Source: Euryarchaeota archaeon UBA33
GTDB taxonomy: Archaea > Thermoplasmatota > E2 > DHVEG-1
Assembly (NCBI GenBank): GCA_002506745.1
Contig: DAYE01000120.1
Coordinates: 1-12,065 of the forward strand
Direction: 5' to 3'
Length of the DNA: 12,065 bases
How positions within the stretch are numbered: position 1 is the stretch's first letter; each line of letters begins with the position of its first letter. Below the pieces are notes generated by a model. That model was not told where the DNA came from, did not search any database, and was given only the letters and a program-made list of their open reading frames with translations. Made by a program: the position numbers and the translations under genes. Positions 1 to 6,590 of this stretch are shown in pieces.

Positions 1-666
1 AACGACGCCATAATTCGCTTTTGAAGAATCATAATCTTGGATCAGATGATCCCAAGTATGCCATTCCCAGACAATGCTTCCACTTGTTGGACCTGTTGGC
101 TGGACTTCGATGATATGATCAGGCCATAATCCTTCACTAGGTGCATAATTTGGGTTACGCCCTGCAGCGATAGTTTCCGCTTGTGTTTTTAGCTCCCAAG
201 CTATCATCAGAACATTTCCATTAGGCAAAGCCTGAATATCATGATGGCTGAGATTTCCATCGCTATTATATCGAAAATCCCATACAACGGTCCCATCCCA
301 TTGTACTTTCTGAACACCACCACCAGCACCACCAGCACCACCACCGTCACCTGTTCGTATGGTCCGAAGAATCGTACCATCACCTAACCACCGTACCATT
401 ACACCAGGAAAATAACTACTTGACCATGTATGATTTACCGTTCCAGTGTTCCCTATTAAATACGTAGAAGTACCCCACATGGGTGCATATAAAATTTGAT
501 AACCATTCTTCATTGTACACGGTTCATAATTTTGATCAATCTTTTGAGGCAATGACATAGGTATAAAACAAGAGCTTAATAAAAGAATAATAATTGTTAC
601 TATAATCGTTCGAGATTTAATGAGTAAGTTCATATTAGTTAAATTCAATAATGATTTTGAATTCAT
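1..666 (-). CDS. Arylsulfotransferase (ASST) family exported protein, N-terminal part (cut by left edge)
   Basis: The minus strand is open for 222 codons from an ATG at 666 to the window edge, so the C-terminus is missing. The N-terminus has a basic stretch, a long hydrophobic core (residues about 20-31) and LLSSC at 29-33, which resembles a lipobox; export and possible lipid anchoring are inferred. The HHDIQALPNGNVL block at 141-153 and the WEWHTWDHLIQDYD block at 200-213 are typical of ASST family beta-propeller proteins, which in bacteria transfer sulfate between phenols. Archaeal members are mostly uncharacterised, so the substrate is unknown and I do not assign the catalytic His. Residues 106-117 are almost all Gly with two Ala, an odd low-complexity insertion. 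A TATA-like box at 684-691 is centred about 22 nt upstream of the ATG, with no Shine-Dalgarno site, suggesting a leaderless mRNA. The ATG at 633 (Met12) would give a more ordinary signal peptide and remains possible. Confidence 0.82.
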   Translation of the reverse strand, partial: MNSKSLLNLTNMNLLIKSRTIIVTIIILLLSSCFIPMSLPQKIDQNYEPCTMKNGYQILYAPMWGTSTYLIGNTGTVNHTWSSSYFPGVMVRWLGDGTILRTIRTGDGGGAGGAGGGVQKVQWDGTVVWDFRYNSDGNLSHHDIQALPNGNVLMIAWELKTQAETIAAGRNPNYAPSEGLWPDHIIEVQPTGPTSGSIVWEWHTWDHLIQDYDSSKANYGVV

Positions 667-983
667 ATAATCCCCATTATCATTTATATAATGACACTAA
701 TACTTAATAATGTTTTCTCCTAATTTATTTCCGAATTATTAGTATTTCATGAAGAGAAATATGATAGGGATGCTTGTAAAATTTTTTTGTCTTCAATATT
801 TTATAAAAAGATAAAAATTAGATAATTATAAAGAAATTGGTCAATTCTAGATAAATTATCATTTTCCTTTTCAATGGATGATTTCATTTCCAAAAAAAGA
901 AAATTTTATAATTACGATTTTAACTCCTATTTACTAGTAAATTCGTGTCAATATCTCGTCCTCTCCGCCACTTCCACTATTTT
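667..983. other. Intergenic region between two minus-strand genes
   Basis: This 317-nt AT-rich stretch holds no convincing gene. It contains the TATA box of the ASST gene and a perfect 14-nt palindrome, ATTTACTAGTAAAT, at 929-942. On the minus strand the palindrome is followed by a run of seven T near 893-899, so it may help terminate the four-cysteine gene. A plus-strand frame at 874-1074 has no promoter or ribosome binding site and runs antisense to that gene. Confidence 0.5.
684..691 (-). promoter_or_regulatory. TATA box of the ASST-family gene
   Basis: The palindromic TTATATAA lies about 22 nt upstream of the ATG at 666. This spacing places transcription initiation at or very near the start codon, which fits a leaderless transcript. 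Confidence 0.5.
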
Positions 984-1136
984 TCAGGATCTTGGTTCAA
1001 AATCAGGACAATTCTCTAAACAGCCGCCTAAGGGTATTTCATTGCCCAACCTACATCGTTCGCTTTCTACGTAATCCTTTCCATTGAGCGTGACAGTTGG
1101 AATACGATACTGTTCAAGATATCTGCATTTTATCAT
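984..1136 (-). CDS. Small four-cysteine protein, 50 residues, function unknown
   Basis: This short frame runs from an ATG at 1136 to a TGA at 984-986. Its four cysteines, C4, C28, C39 and C43, are arranged C-x23-C-x10-C-x3-C, and it ends in ENCPDFEPRS. The spacing suggests a small zinc- or iron-sulfur-binding fold, and a Cys-Pro-x-Phe-Glu-Pro ending resembles tiny archaeal Cys-rich proteins I have seen without a known function. A TATA-like element at 1155-1162 is centred about 22 nt upstream of the ATG, the same spacing as at the ASST gene, which supports a leaderless transcript. An AAAGGAA lies just before the ATG, too close for a normal ribosome binding site. The gene is divergent from the Cys-rich iron-sulfur protein at 1219, and a functional link is possible but unproven. 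Confidence 0.6.
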   Translation of the reverse strand: MIKCRYLEQYRIPTVTLNGKDYVESERCRLGNEIPLGGCLENCPDFEPRS

Positions 1137-1152
1137 TTCCTTTCACGCCCCA

Positions 1153-1164
1153 GGTTATATTTTT
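1153..1164. promoter_or_regulatory. TATA-like element in a divergent promoter region
   Basis: GGTTATATTTTT on the plus strand reads AAAAATATAACC on the minus strand. It fits a leaderless start for the minus-strand four-cysteine gene (ATG at 1136). It could also serve the plus-strand iron-sulfur gene, with initiation near 1183 and a leader of about 35 nt. Confidence 0.4.
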
Positions 1165-1218
1165 GTAAATAGTTACTTCCTTAAAAATCTACCTCATCTA
1201 TGAAAAAATTGGGATTTC

Positions 1219-2085
1219 ATGAAATCGATAAACTTATTATCCTTTATTTTATCATTTGATCTTCGTATGAAAAGAACACGCAGGTTTGTCTTTTTTCTTG
1301 AAAAAATGTTCCCCTATCGGTTCCTTGTCGCAAAGATGACACGGGTACCTCTCATGAGGGAGATCATTGATAAAATGTTCTTTGATCAAACGAATCTGAC
1401 AGCTCTTCCAAAAGATAGTATCGTTGAAATCAACCTCGAGAAATCAATTAAACCTCCTGATAACATCGTACTTCCATCGCAAGTAGTTGAATATTTCATT
1501 AGGAAAACAAACTATCGTTTCATCATGAATTTTTGTTTGTGCCGTGAAGCAAATCAATGTAAGAATCATCCGATTGAATTCGGTTGTCTATTTCTCGGAG
1601 AAGCGGCACGAGGCATTAACCCTGATTTTGGGAGAGAAGCAACCGTGGAAGAGGCATTGGTATATGTGCAGAAATGCCGTGCGTCAGGACTTATTCATTT
1701 GATTGGAAGGGATAAAATCGATGAGACATGGCTTGGTGTAGGTTCCAAAGGAAAACTCCTAACGATCTGTAATTGTTGCAGTTGCTGCTGTCTCTGGAAG
1801 ATACTTTCAGATCTTGACCCGCGGATAAGTTCGAAGGTTAAGCGAATGCCTGGAGTAGAAGTGACAGTGACTGAAAAATGTACAGGATGTGGAACGTGTA
1901 TAAAGTATTGTTTCGTGCATGCGATAAAGGTTCAGGATGGTCATGCTATTATCGGTGTTGACTGTAAAGGTTGTGGAAGGTGTGCTGACCGTTGTCCAAA
2001 TAATGCCATTCGAGTTACGATTAATGATAAGCAGTTCCTTCAAAAGACAATCGATCGTATTGAATCATCTGTTGATGTCTTGTAA
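1219..2085 (+). CDS. Cysteine-rich 4Fe-4S ferredoxin-domain protein
   Basis: This 288-residue protein probably acts in cytoplasmic electron transfer; partner and reaction are unknown. The C-terminus carries two classic 4Fe-4S motifs: C221-x2-C224-x2-C227-x3-C231 and C249-x2-C252-x2-C255-x3-C259. Two further cysteine groups lie upstream. One is C106, C108, C114 and C123, in a block ending NHPIEFGCLFLGEAARGI. The other is C153 followed by the dense CNCCSCCC at 184-191. I recognise this layout from archaeal and anaerobic bacterial proteins annotated only as 4Fe-4S ferredoxins. The N-terminus is basic and hydrophobic but is not a convincing signal peptide. The start is uncertain: no clear Shine-Dalgarno site precedes 1219, and ATG 1267 (MKRTRRF) is an alternative. 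Nineteen cysteines in total could bind more than two clusters. A T-rich terminator follows. Confidence 0.85.
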   Translation: MKSINLLSFILSFDLRMKRTRRFVFFLEKMFPYRFLVAKMTRVPLMREIIDKMFFDQTNLTALPKDSIVEINLEKSIKPPDNIVLPSQVVEYFIRKTNYRFIMNFCLCREANQCKNHPIEFGCLFLGEAARGINPDFGREATVEEALVYVQKCRASGLIHLIGRDKIDETWLGVGSKGKLLTICNCCSCCCLWKILSDLDPRISSKVKRMPGVEVTVTEKCTGCGTCIKYCFVHAIKVQDGHAIIGVDCKGCGRCADRCPNNAIRVTINDKQFLQKTIDRIESSVDVL

Positions 2086-2098
2086 TCAGAGGTAGACT

Positions 2099-2133
2099 TA
2101 TTTTTCTGATTTTTTTTTTTAATTTTTATTTTG
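2099..2133 (+). terminator. T-rich terminator after the iron-sulfur protein gene
   Basis: Several T runs, including one of at least ten, begin about 14 nt after the stop codon. Archaeal RNA polymerase terminates at such T tracts without needing a hairpin. Confidence 0.55.
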
Positions 2134-2338
2134 TCTATCACAAAATAAGAATATTTTCATGATTACCACTATTTCAGAAAGTTGAAAAATCCGACACGTG
2201 GTTAATTAAAAGAAATCATAGAGGGCCTTTTTCGTTACTTTGTCGGAAATTTTCATCTGAGAATATATTCATCTATTTGAATCGTTGAAATCGCTTTAAT
2301 ATTAACTTGTGTTCATTTCTGCATGTAATTTATATGAA

Positions 2339-2348
2339 AGTTTATATA
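2339..2348 (+). promoter_or_regulatory. TATA box of the C25 peptidase gene
   Basis: AGTTTATATA lies about 55 nt upstream of the start codon. Initiation would fall near 2370, leaving a short leader that includes the GAGGT ribosome binding site at 2387-2391, eight bases before ATG 2400. Confidence 0.55.
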
Positions 2349-2399
2349 CTACTACCGTCTCTATTCATTTTGTTAATTATTGTTTTGAGGTAGAAACAA

Positions 2400-4931
2400 A
2401 TGATGAAGAAAATAGTAGGTTTTGTTGTTAGTATGCTGATGATATGCGGTGCTTTGGTCAGTGCTAATACTGCATTAAAAAACCAACAAAGTTTCAATAT
2501 CGAAGATGGCATAATAACTGTAAATGTTCCAGTGGGTAAATATGAGATTAATGAAATAAAACAGAGTCATGAGGTAACTGTTGAAGGATATGGTCGCTTA
2601 CTAATACCTGGGAAACCAAACCTACCTTCGAAGATATTTTCTATTGCGATACCGCCAGGTGCGGATATTCGTGATGTTAAATTTGAGACGAATAAAGGTA
2701 TCTTCCTTCCCGGGGTCTATCGGATTCCACCCAGTTCACTCTCACGAGTTATCTGTGCAGAGGATCCTGTCCTCTATGAACACGATCAACATCAATATGA
2801 GGAAAATTATAAGTCAGTATATGGTCAGAACAATCCCTATCCGCTATCAATCGGAGAGGTCGTCGGAACAGGTGGATATCGCAAGTATAATCTTGTAGAT
2901 GTAAGGATCACCCCGTTTATCTATTACCCCCTTTCGGGCAGATTGATGTACTATCCAGATATTACTGTTACTGTGCAATATACTTTCCCGGAAGGATTTT
3001 CTTCAAGAAATATCATGATTGATAATCTTCCACGAACTGAACAAATTGCAAAAGAAATATTCATTAACTATGATCAAGCTAAGAATTGGTACCCAAACGG
3101 TCCTAAAGGGAGAGAACAGTATGATTACGTTATTATTACTCTTGATTCATTGACTTCGTCTGTGACTTCACTTGTAGACTGGGAGACATCCAAGGGACGA
3201 AGTGTATACGTGGCTACCACCCAATGGATAAGTAGTAACTACGATGGTTATGACCTTGCTGCAAAAATGAGAGCATTTTTACTTGAAAAATATCCTTCAA
3301 GTGCATGGGGTATCCAAGATGTGTGTCTCGTTGGCAGTTACAGTGATGTACCTATGAGAAGGATGGCACAGGATGTTGGGTATGGACAACCTGAGACTGA
3401 TTACTACTATGCTGAGCTGTCACTTCCGGACAGTCAATCCTGGGATGCGAATGGAAATCATCAATACGGGGAAAATTCTGATCCAATAGATTTTGAAACT
3501 GAAGTAAGTGTTGGCCGAATCCCATGGAGCGACCCAGCAGTGGTCCAAAGCATCTGTGAAAAATCTGTTGCCTATGAACAAAATAATGAAGATTCGTTTA
3601 AAAAGAACATCCTTCTTCTCGGTGCATTCTTCTGGTCAGATACCGATAATGCCGTGCTTATGGATTATAAAACTAATCCCAGTTACAATCCATGGATGTC
3701 TGATTGGACAAGAACACGATTGTACGAACAAGGTTATTCCACACATCCTATGGATGGAGATATTAGTTATAGTAATGTGAAGACTGTCTGGTCAACAGGC
3801 ACCTATGCATTTGTCGACTGGGCAGGTCATGGTGCACCAACTAGATGCGTCAGACAATATCCTTCCGAGACAGATTTCGTTAACACTAATACCTGCCCCT
3901 ATCTTAACGATAATTATCCTGCTATCATCTTTGCAGATGCTTGTAGTAACGCCGATACCGATTATTTGAACATTGGTCAGGCCATGCTGAAGCAAGGTGG
4001 TATTGGTTTTGTTGGATCTAATAAGGTTGCCTACGGACAACCTGGCTGGAGTAATCCCCTGTCTGGTTCGAGCCAATCAATGGATTACTACTTCACCAGT
4101 TGTTGTACATCAGGGAACTATACTCAAGGTGCAGCGCTCCAATGGTCACTTCATGAGATGTACACAAATAATCTTTGGGGCGATCTCAGATTTGAAACGT
4201 TCGAATGGGGATCACTATTCGGTAACCCAGATCTCACCATGGCCCCAGTCACCACGAGTAATCCACCAGCACAACCCACCAAACCAGTTGGTAAAACCCT
4301 TGGAGCATGGAATATAGAATATTCTTACACTAGTAGCACCACCGATCCGAATGGGGATCAAATTTTCTACTTGTTCTACTGGGGTGATGGGAGTAATAGT
4401 GGATGGCTCGGACCGTACTCCTCAGGACAAACCGTAACAAGCTCCCATATTTGGACCGTTTTAGGGACCTATGAAGTCTGCGTAAAAGCACGAGACATCA
4501 ACGGAGCGGGAAGCCCCATGTCTGAGCCATTGACCGTGGAAATCACAAACAACACACCGCCGAATACACCAACGATAACCGGCCCTGCCAAAATAAAACC
4601 TGGAACCACATACACCTTCAACTTTAGTGGAACAGATGATTTTGACCAGGATCTCCGTTATGATATTGACTGGGGCGATGGGAACGGCGTCGCAGGACTT
4701 GGTCCGTATCATTCCGGTGAGACGATCAATTTAACGCATTCCTGGACGAAAAAGGGAAACATCAGTATAAAAGCAAAAACGACAGACATACTTGGCGCAG
4801 AGAGCGAATGGGCTACCCTTTCAATAGTGTGTCCAGCTGAATATCGATTCTCCTTGAAAACCTTCCTCCAGCATCTCTTCGAGACGTTCCCCAATATGTT
4901 TCCAATCCTGCGACAGCTCATGGGGTTTTAA
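2400..4931 (+). CDS. Secreted C25 (gingipain-type) cysteine peptidase with PKD-like domains
   Basis: This 843-residue protein begins with a signal peptide (KK, then a hydrophobic core, about 1-22). A C25-type propeptide region follows (about 32-200, with the block GRLLIPGKPNLPSKIFSIAI). The caspase-like peptidase domain spans about 241-615. The catalytic dyad is visible as His477 in WAGHGAP and Cys515 in IIFADACSNAD, the order and context found in gingipains. Two PKD-like domains follow (about 622-718 and 720-811), each with a WGDG motif and a GLGPY or WLGPY strand. The last 30 residues contain FETFPNMFPILRQLMGF, which is not a membrane helix and may be a sorting or attachment signal. The protein is expected to digest extracellular protein after self-processing. 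GAGGT at 2387-2391 and a TATA box support ATG 2400; ATG 2403 is equally possible. The gene appears monocistronic, with a strong terminator at its stop codon. Confidence 0.92.
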   Translation: MMKKIVGFVVSMLMICGALVSANTALKNQQSFNIEDGIITVNVPVGKYEINEIKQSHEVTVEGYGRLLIPGKPNLPSKIFSIAIPPGADIRDVKFETNKGIFLPGVYRIPPSSLSRVICAEDPVLYEHDQHQYEENYKSVYGQNNPYPLSIGEVVGTGGYRKYNLVDVRITPFIYYPLSGRLMYYPDITVTVQYTFPEGFSSRNIMIDNLPRTEQIAKEIFINYDQAKNWYPNGPKGREQYDYVIITLDSLTSSVTSLVDWETSKGRSVYVATTQWISSNYDGYDLAAKMRAFLLEKYPSSAWGIQDVCLVGSYSDVPMRRMAQDVGYGQPETDYYYAELSLPDSQSWDANGNHQYGENSDPIDFETEVSVGRIPWSDPAVVQSICEKSVAYEQNNEDSFKKNILLLGAFFWSDTDNAVLMDYKTNPSYNPWMSDWTRTRLYEQGYSTHPMDGDISYSNVKTVWSTGTYAFVDWAGHGAPTRCVRQYPSETDFVNTNTCPYLNDNYPAIIFADACSNADTDYLNIGQAMLKQGGIGFVGSNKVAYGQPGWSNPLSGSSQSMDYYFTSCCTSGNYTQGAALQWSLHEMYTNNLWGDLRFETFEWGSLFGNPDLTMAPVTTSNPPAQPTKPVGKTLGAWNIEYSYTSSTTDPNGDQIFYLFYWGDGSNSGWLGPYSSGQTVTSSHIWTVLGTYEVCVKARDINGAGSPMSEPLTVEITNNTPPNTPTITGPAKIKPGTTYTFNFSGTDDFDQDLRYDIDWGDGNGVAGLGPYHSGETINLTHSWTKKGNISIKAKTTDILGAESEWATLSIVCPAEYRFSLKTFLQHLFETFPNMFPILRQLMGF

Positions 4932-4958
4932 AACCCCGCCCTCTATTTCTTTTTTTTT
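4922..4958 (+). terminator. Hairpin plus T9 terminator overlapping the peptidase stop codon
   Basis: GGGGTTTTAAAACCCC at 4922-4937 is a perfect palindrome that includes the final Gly and Phe codons and the TAA. It is followed at 4950-4958 by nine T. The structure looks like an intrinsic terminator. Confidence 0.75.
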
Positions 4959-5093
4959 CGGGATAAAAAAAATTGACAGGGTCTAATGTGTTTTCATTGA
5001 TTGTTCATCCGGCTGGTGGTGTACTCTCAAATCCATAAACATGGCAATATTCGTCATACTCTTATAGGAGAAGTTGTTATGAGAGTAAACCCT

Positions 5094-5099
5094 GGAGGT
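5094..5099 (+). promoter_or_regulatory. Shine-Dalgarno site that sets the lipoprotein start
   Basis: GGAGGT lies nine bases before ATG 5109. It shows that translation begins at the signal peptide MKKQIVIIG and not at ATG 5176, which lacks such a site. A TATA-like CTTATAGG at 5061-5068 would place initiation near 5090. Confidence 0.7.
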
Positions 5100-5108
5100 T
5101 ATCGAAAA

Positions 5109-6018
5109 ATGAAAAAACAAATAGTAATCATTGGAGCTATCCTTGTTTTCTGTGCAATTAATATAAGCGGATGTAATGAACAAAAAAAAACCTTTTATTT
5201 CTTCCTTTGAAGTAATACCTAATCAAATCGAATTTGGAGACACTGCTATACTACATTGGAATGTTTCAGAGGCTACTTCGGTTACGATCGATAACGGCAT
5301 TGGAGCAGTCATGCTTTCTGGAAATCGAACCATCACACCACTGCAAACAACAACATATACCCTTACTGCGAAATCCGCAACAACAACGGTTACCGCAACA
5401 ACTTCAATTATTGTGAATCAACCATTAGAAAAACCCAATGTAAGTATGGATCAATCTGAATTTTATATCGAAATTACTGGAATAAAAAATGCTCGTGTGA
5501 GTCAATCTCAAGTATATGTTATCGCAAATAACATAACCAGTACGGAAAACCTAACATCTGCTCTTGGACCAACTATCAACGAGGGTGACGGCAATCCAAC
5601 CAGTCTAGGAAGTGGAGATATAATTACGTTTCATAACCTATCTGATTTCGCAGTTGGAGAACCATGGAATATTCAACTGCTCTATAGAGGTGACATCGTT
5701 AGTCAATGTATTTTTAAGAATCCCAAAGGCCCATATGATAGGCCAATAGTACGCATGATACAATCTGAATCTAACATAACAATTATTGGAAGTATCAATG
5801 GACCAATAGAGCAAACACCGTGTTCCATCATTGTTATAAATACGACGAGTGAAACAAATCAAACATCTGTGGTTGGAGCGGCTCTTACTGATAGGGATAA
5901 TAAACCATCACTGCTTGGAGTTTCAGATCAAATTACATTTAGTAATTTAGAAAAATTTAAAGCAGGAGATACATGGACAATTCAGCTTGTGTACAAAGGA
6001 GATAGTATTGGTCAATGA
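5109..6018 (+). CDS. Lipoprotein with Ig-like domain and two repeats, split by a frameshift in an A9 run
   Basis: ATG 5109 follows a good GGAGGT site and encodes a lipoprotein signal: KK, a hydrophobic core, then NISGC with the lipobox cysteine at residue 22. That frame continues CNEQKKTFYFFL and stops at 5210. The protein body lies in the +1 frame (open from 5176). Removing one A from the nine at 5182-5190 joins them as CNEQKKPFISSFEV, giving about 302 residues. The body holds an Ig-like domain (about 30-103; SFEVIPNQIEFGDTAILHW and TTTYTLTA are typical of bacterial and archaeal surface proteins). Two similar repeats follow (about 108-207 and 211-302), each ending in GD or GE, W-x-IQL, and Y-K/R-GD. 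The cell-surface location is inferred and the ligand is unknown. The cause may be a sequencing error, a phase-variable tract, slippage or decay. The second repeat stops at TGA where the first has Cys. Confidence 0.68.
5431..6015 (+). repeat. Two tandem protein-level repeats of about 95-100 residues
   Basis: The copies span about 5431-5730 and 5740-6015. Shared features in order are a beta-strand start after Pro-x-Val, an Asn-Thr-rich middle, P(T/S)LG, (D)xITFxNL near the end, then a Trp and QLxYxGD. The DNA has diverged, so this is an old duplication of a domain. Confidence 0.6.
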
Positions 6019-6429
6019 ACATTTATTAACCCCCATAGTATCATTATAATTCCACCATAAACATACCATAATCTACGAATTATCTGTCTCAGTCAAACTA
6101 CGAGACTAGATGAGAGTCTGTAGTAAAATCTGCATTACAAATTACCTATTGGTACAGAAGCAAACCAAGGAACGAATATTACTTCGATTGAGCTGCTAGT
6201 CAAAAAAAATTAGAAGATGTTTCATAAGATTTTACATAAATTACATCACACATTGATTCATGATTATCAATTTTTCACCAGGCAATGAATCGATACATTT
6301 TTCGTACTATCTGACAGTATGACTGTGTCTAGCAAATCTAAAAAATAAAGTTGATGAAAAAAATAATTGAAGAAGAAATAGTAATTATTTGTAAAAGACA
6401 AAAATAAAATAATTAGTCTAAAACTAATC
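6019..6429. other. Intergenic region downstream of the lipoprotein
   Basis: No intact gene is supported. In the frame of the lipoprotein body, after stops at 6016, 6058, 6121 and 6124, a 28-codon stretch at 6127-6213 reads like protein (it includes KLPIGTEANQGTNITSIELL) and ends in TAG; it may be a decayed remnant. A 7-bp inverted repeat, GATTCAT/ATGAATC, lies near 6255-6292. The right end holds the micropeptide terminator. Confidence 0.35.
6395..6428 (-). terminator. Hairpin and T-rich terminator of the lysine-rich micropeptide gene
   Basis: On the minus strand, ATTAGT (6428-6423) can pair with ACTAAT (6417-6412) around a 5-nt loop. TTATTTTATTTTTG follows. The stem begins two bases after the TAA stop. 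Confidence 0.6.
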
Positions 6430-6486
6430 TTATTTCTTCTTCTTTTTGGTGGTTTTTTTCTTTGTTTTTTTTGCCGGCATTGCCAT
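6430..6486 (-). CDS. Lysine-rich micropeptide, 18 residues
   Basis: The minus strand encodes MAMPAKKTKKKTTKKKKK: ten lysines, three threonines, no acidic residue. Despite its length it has the marks of a real gene. AAAAAGGAGGAGAG lies directly upstream, with GGAGG ending 4 nt before ATG 6486 and 10 nt before ATG 6480, so either Met could be the start. A hairpin and T tract lie right after the stop. TATA-like TTTTTAA near 6530-6537 could give it its own promoter, or it could be read from the permease gene that ends 104 nt upstream. Such a peptide would bind RNA or DNA, or sit on ribosomes, by charge; this is inference. I recall similarly tiny Lys-rich peptides in other archaea but know of no established function. 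Confidence 0.6.
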   Translation of the reverse strand: MAMPAKKTKKKTTKKKKK

Positions 6487-6590
6487 CTCTCCTCCTTTTT
6501 GTATTTTAAGAATTCATATCACGTAGATGATTAAAAAGGTTTTGTTCATTTTAAAAAAAGAATGAATCACGTTTTTTCTAAATATTTTTT

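Larger units (their letters stand above)
2086..2399. other. Intergenic region: terminator, inverted repeat and peptidase promoter
   Basis: No gene is seen here. After the T-rich terminator, GAAAAATCCGAC (2184-2195) can pair with GTCGGAAATTTTC (2242-2254), giving 11 base pairs with a small internal loop around a 46-nt loop. The 3' part holds the TATA box and ribosome binding site of the C25 peptidase gene. Confidence 0.45.

Noticed and set aside
935..985. tRNA-like fragment GTGGCGGAGAGGACGAG on the minus strand
   Set aside because: I could not build an acceptor stem, anticodon arm or T arm around it.
874..1074. Plus-strand 66-codon frame
   Set aside because: It has no ribosome binding site or promoter, shows low-complexity composition, and overlaps the better supported four-cysteine gene on the other strand.
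3997..4317. Plus-strand 106-codon frame inside the peptidase gene
   Set aside because: It is an out-of-frame shadow of the peptidase and first PKD domain, with no start signal.
6016..6018. TGA as selenocysteine in the lipoprotein
   Set aside because: No SECIS-like hairpin is visible, the frame closes again at 6058, and a simple nonsense change or natural stop is far more likely.
6250..6300. Transposon end or attachment site at the GATTCAT/ATGAATC inverted repeat
   Set aside because: It is only seven base pairs, with no target duplication and no transposase or integrase nearby.
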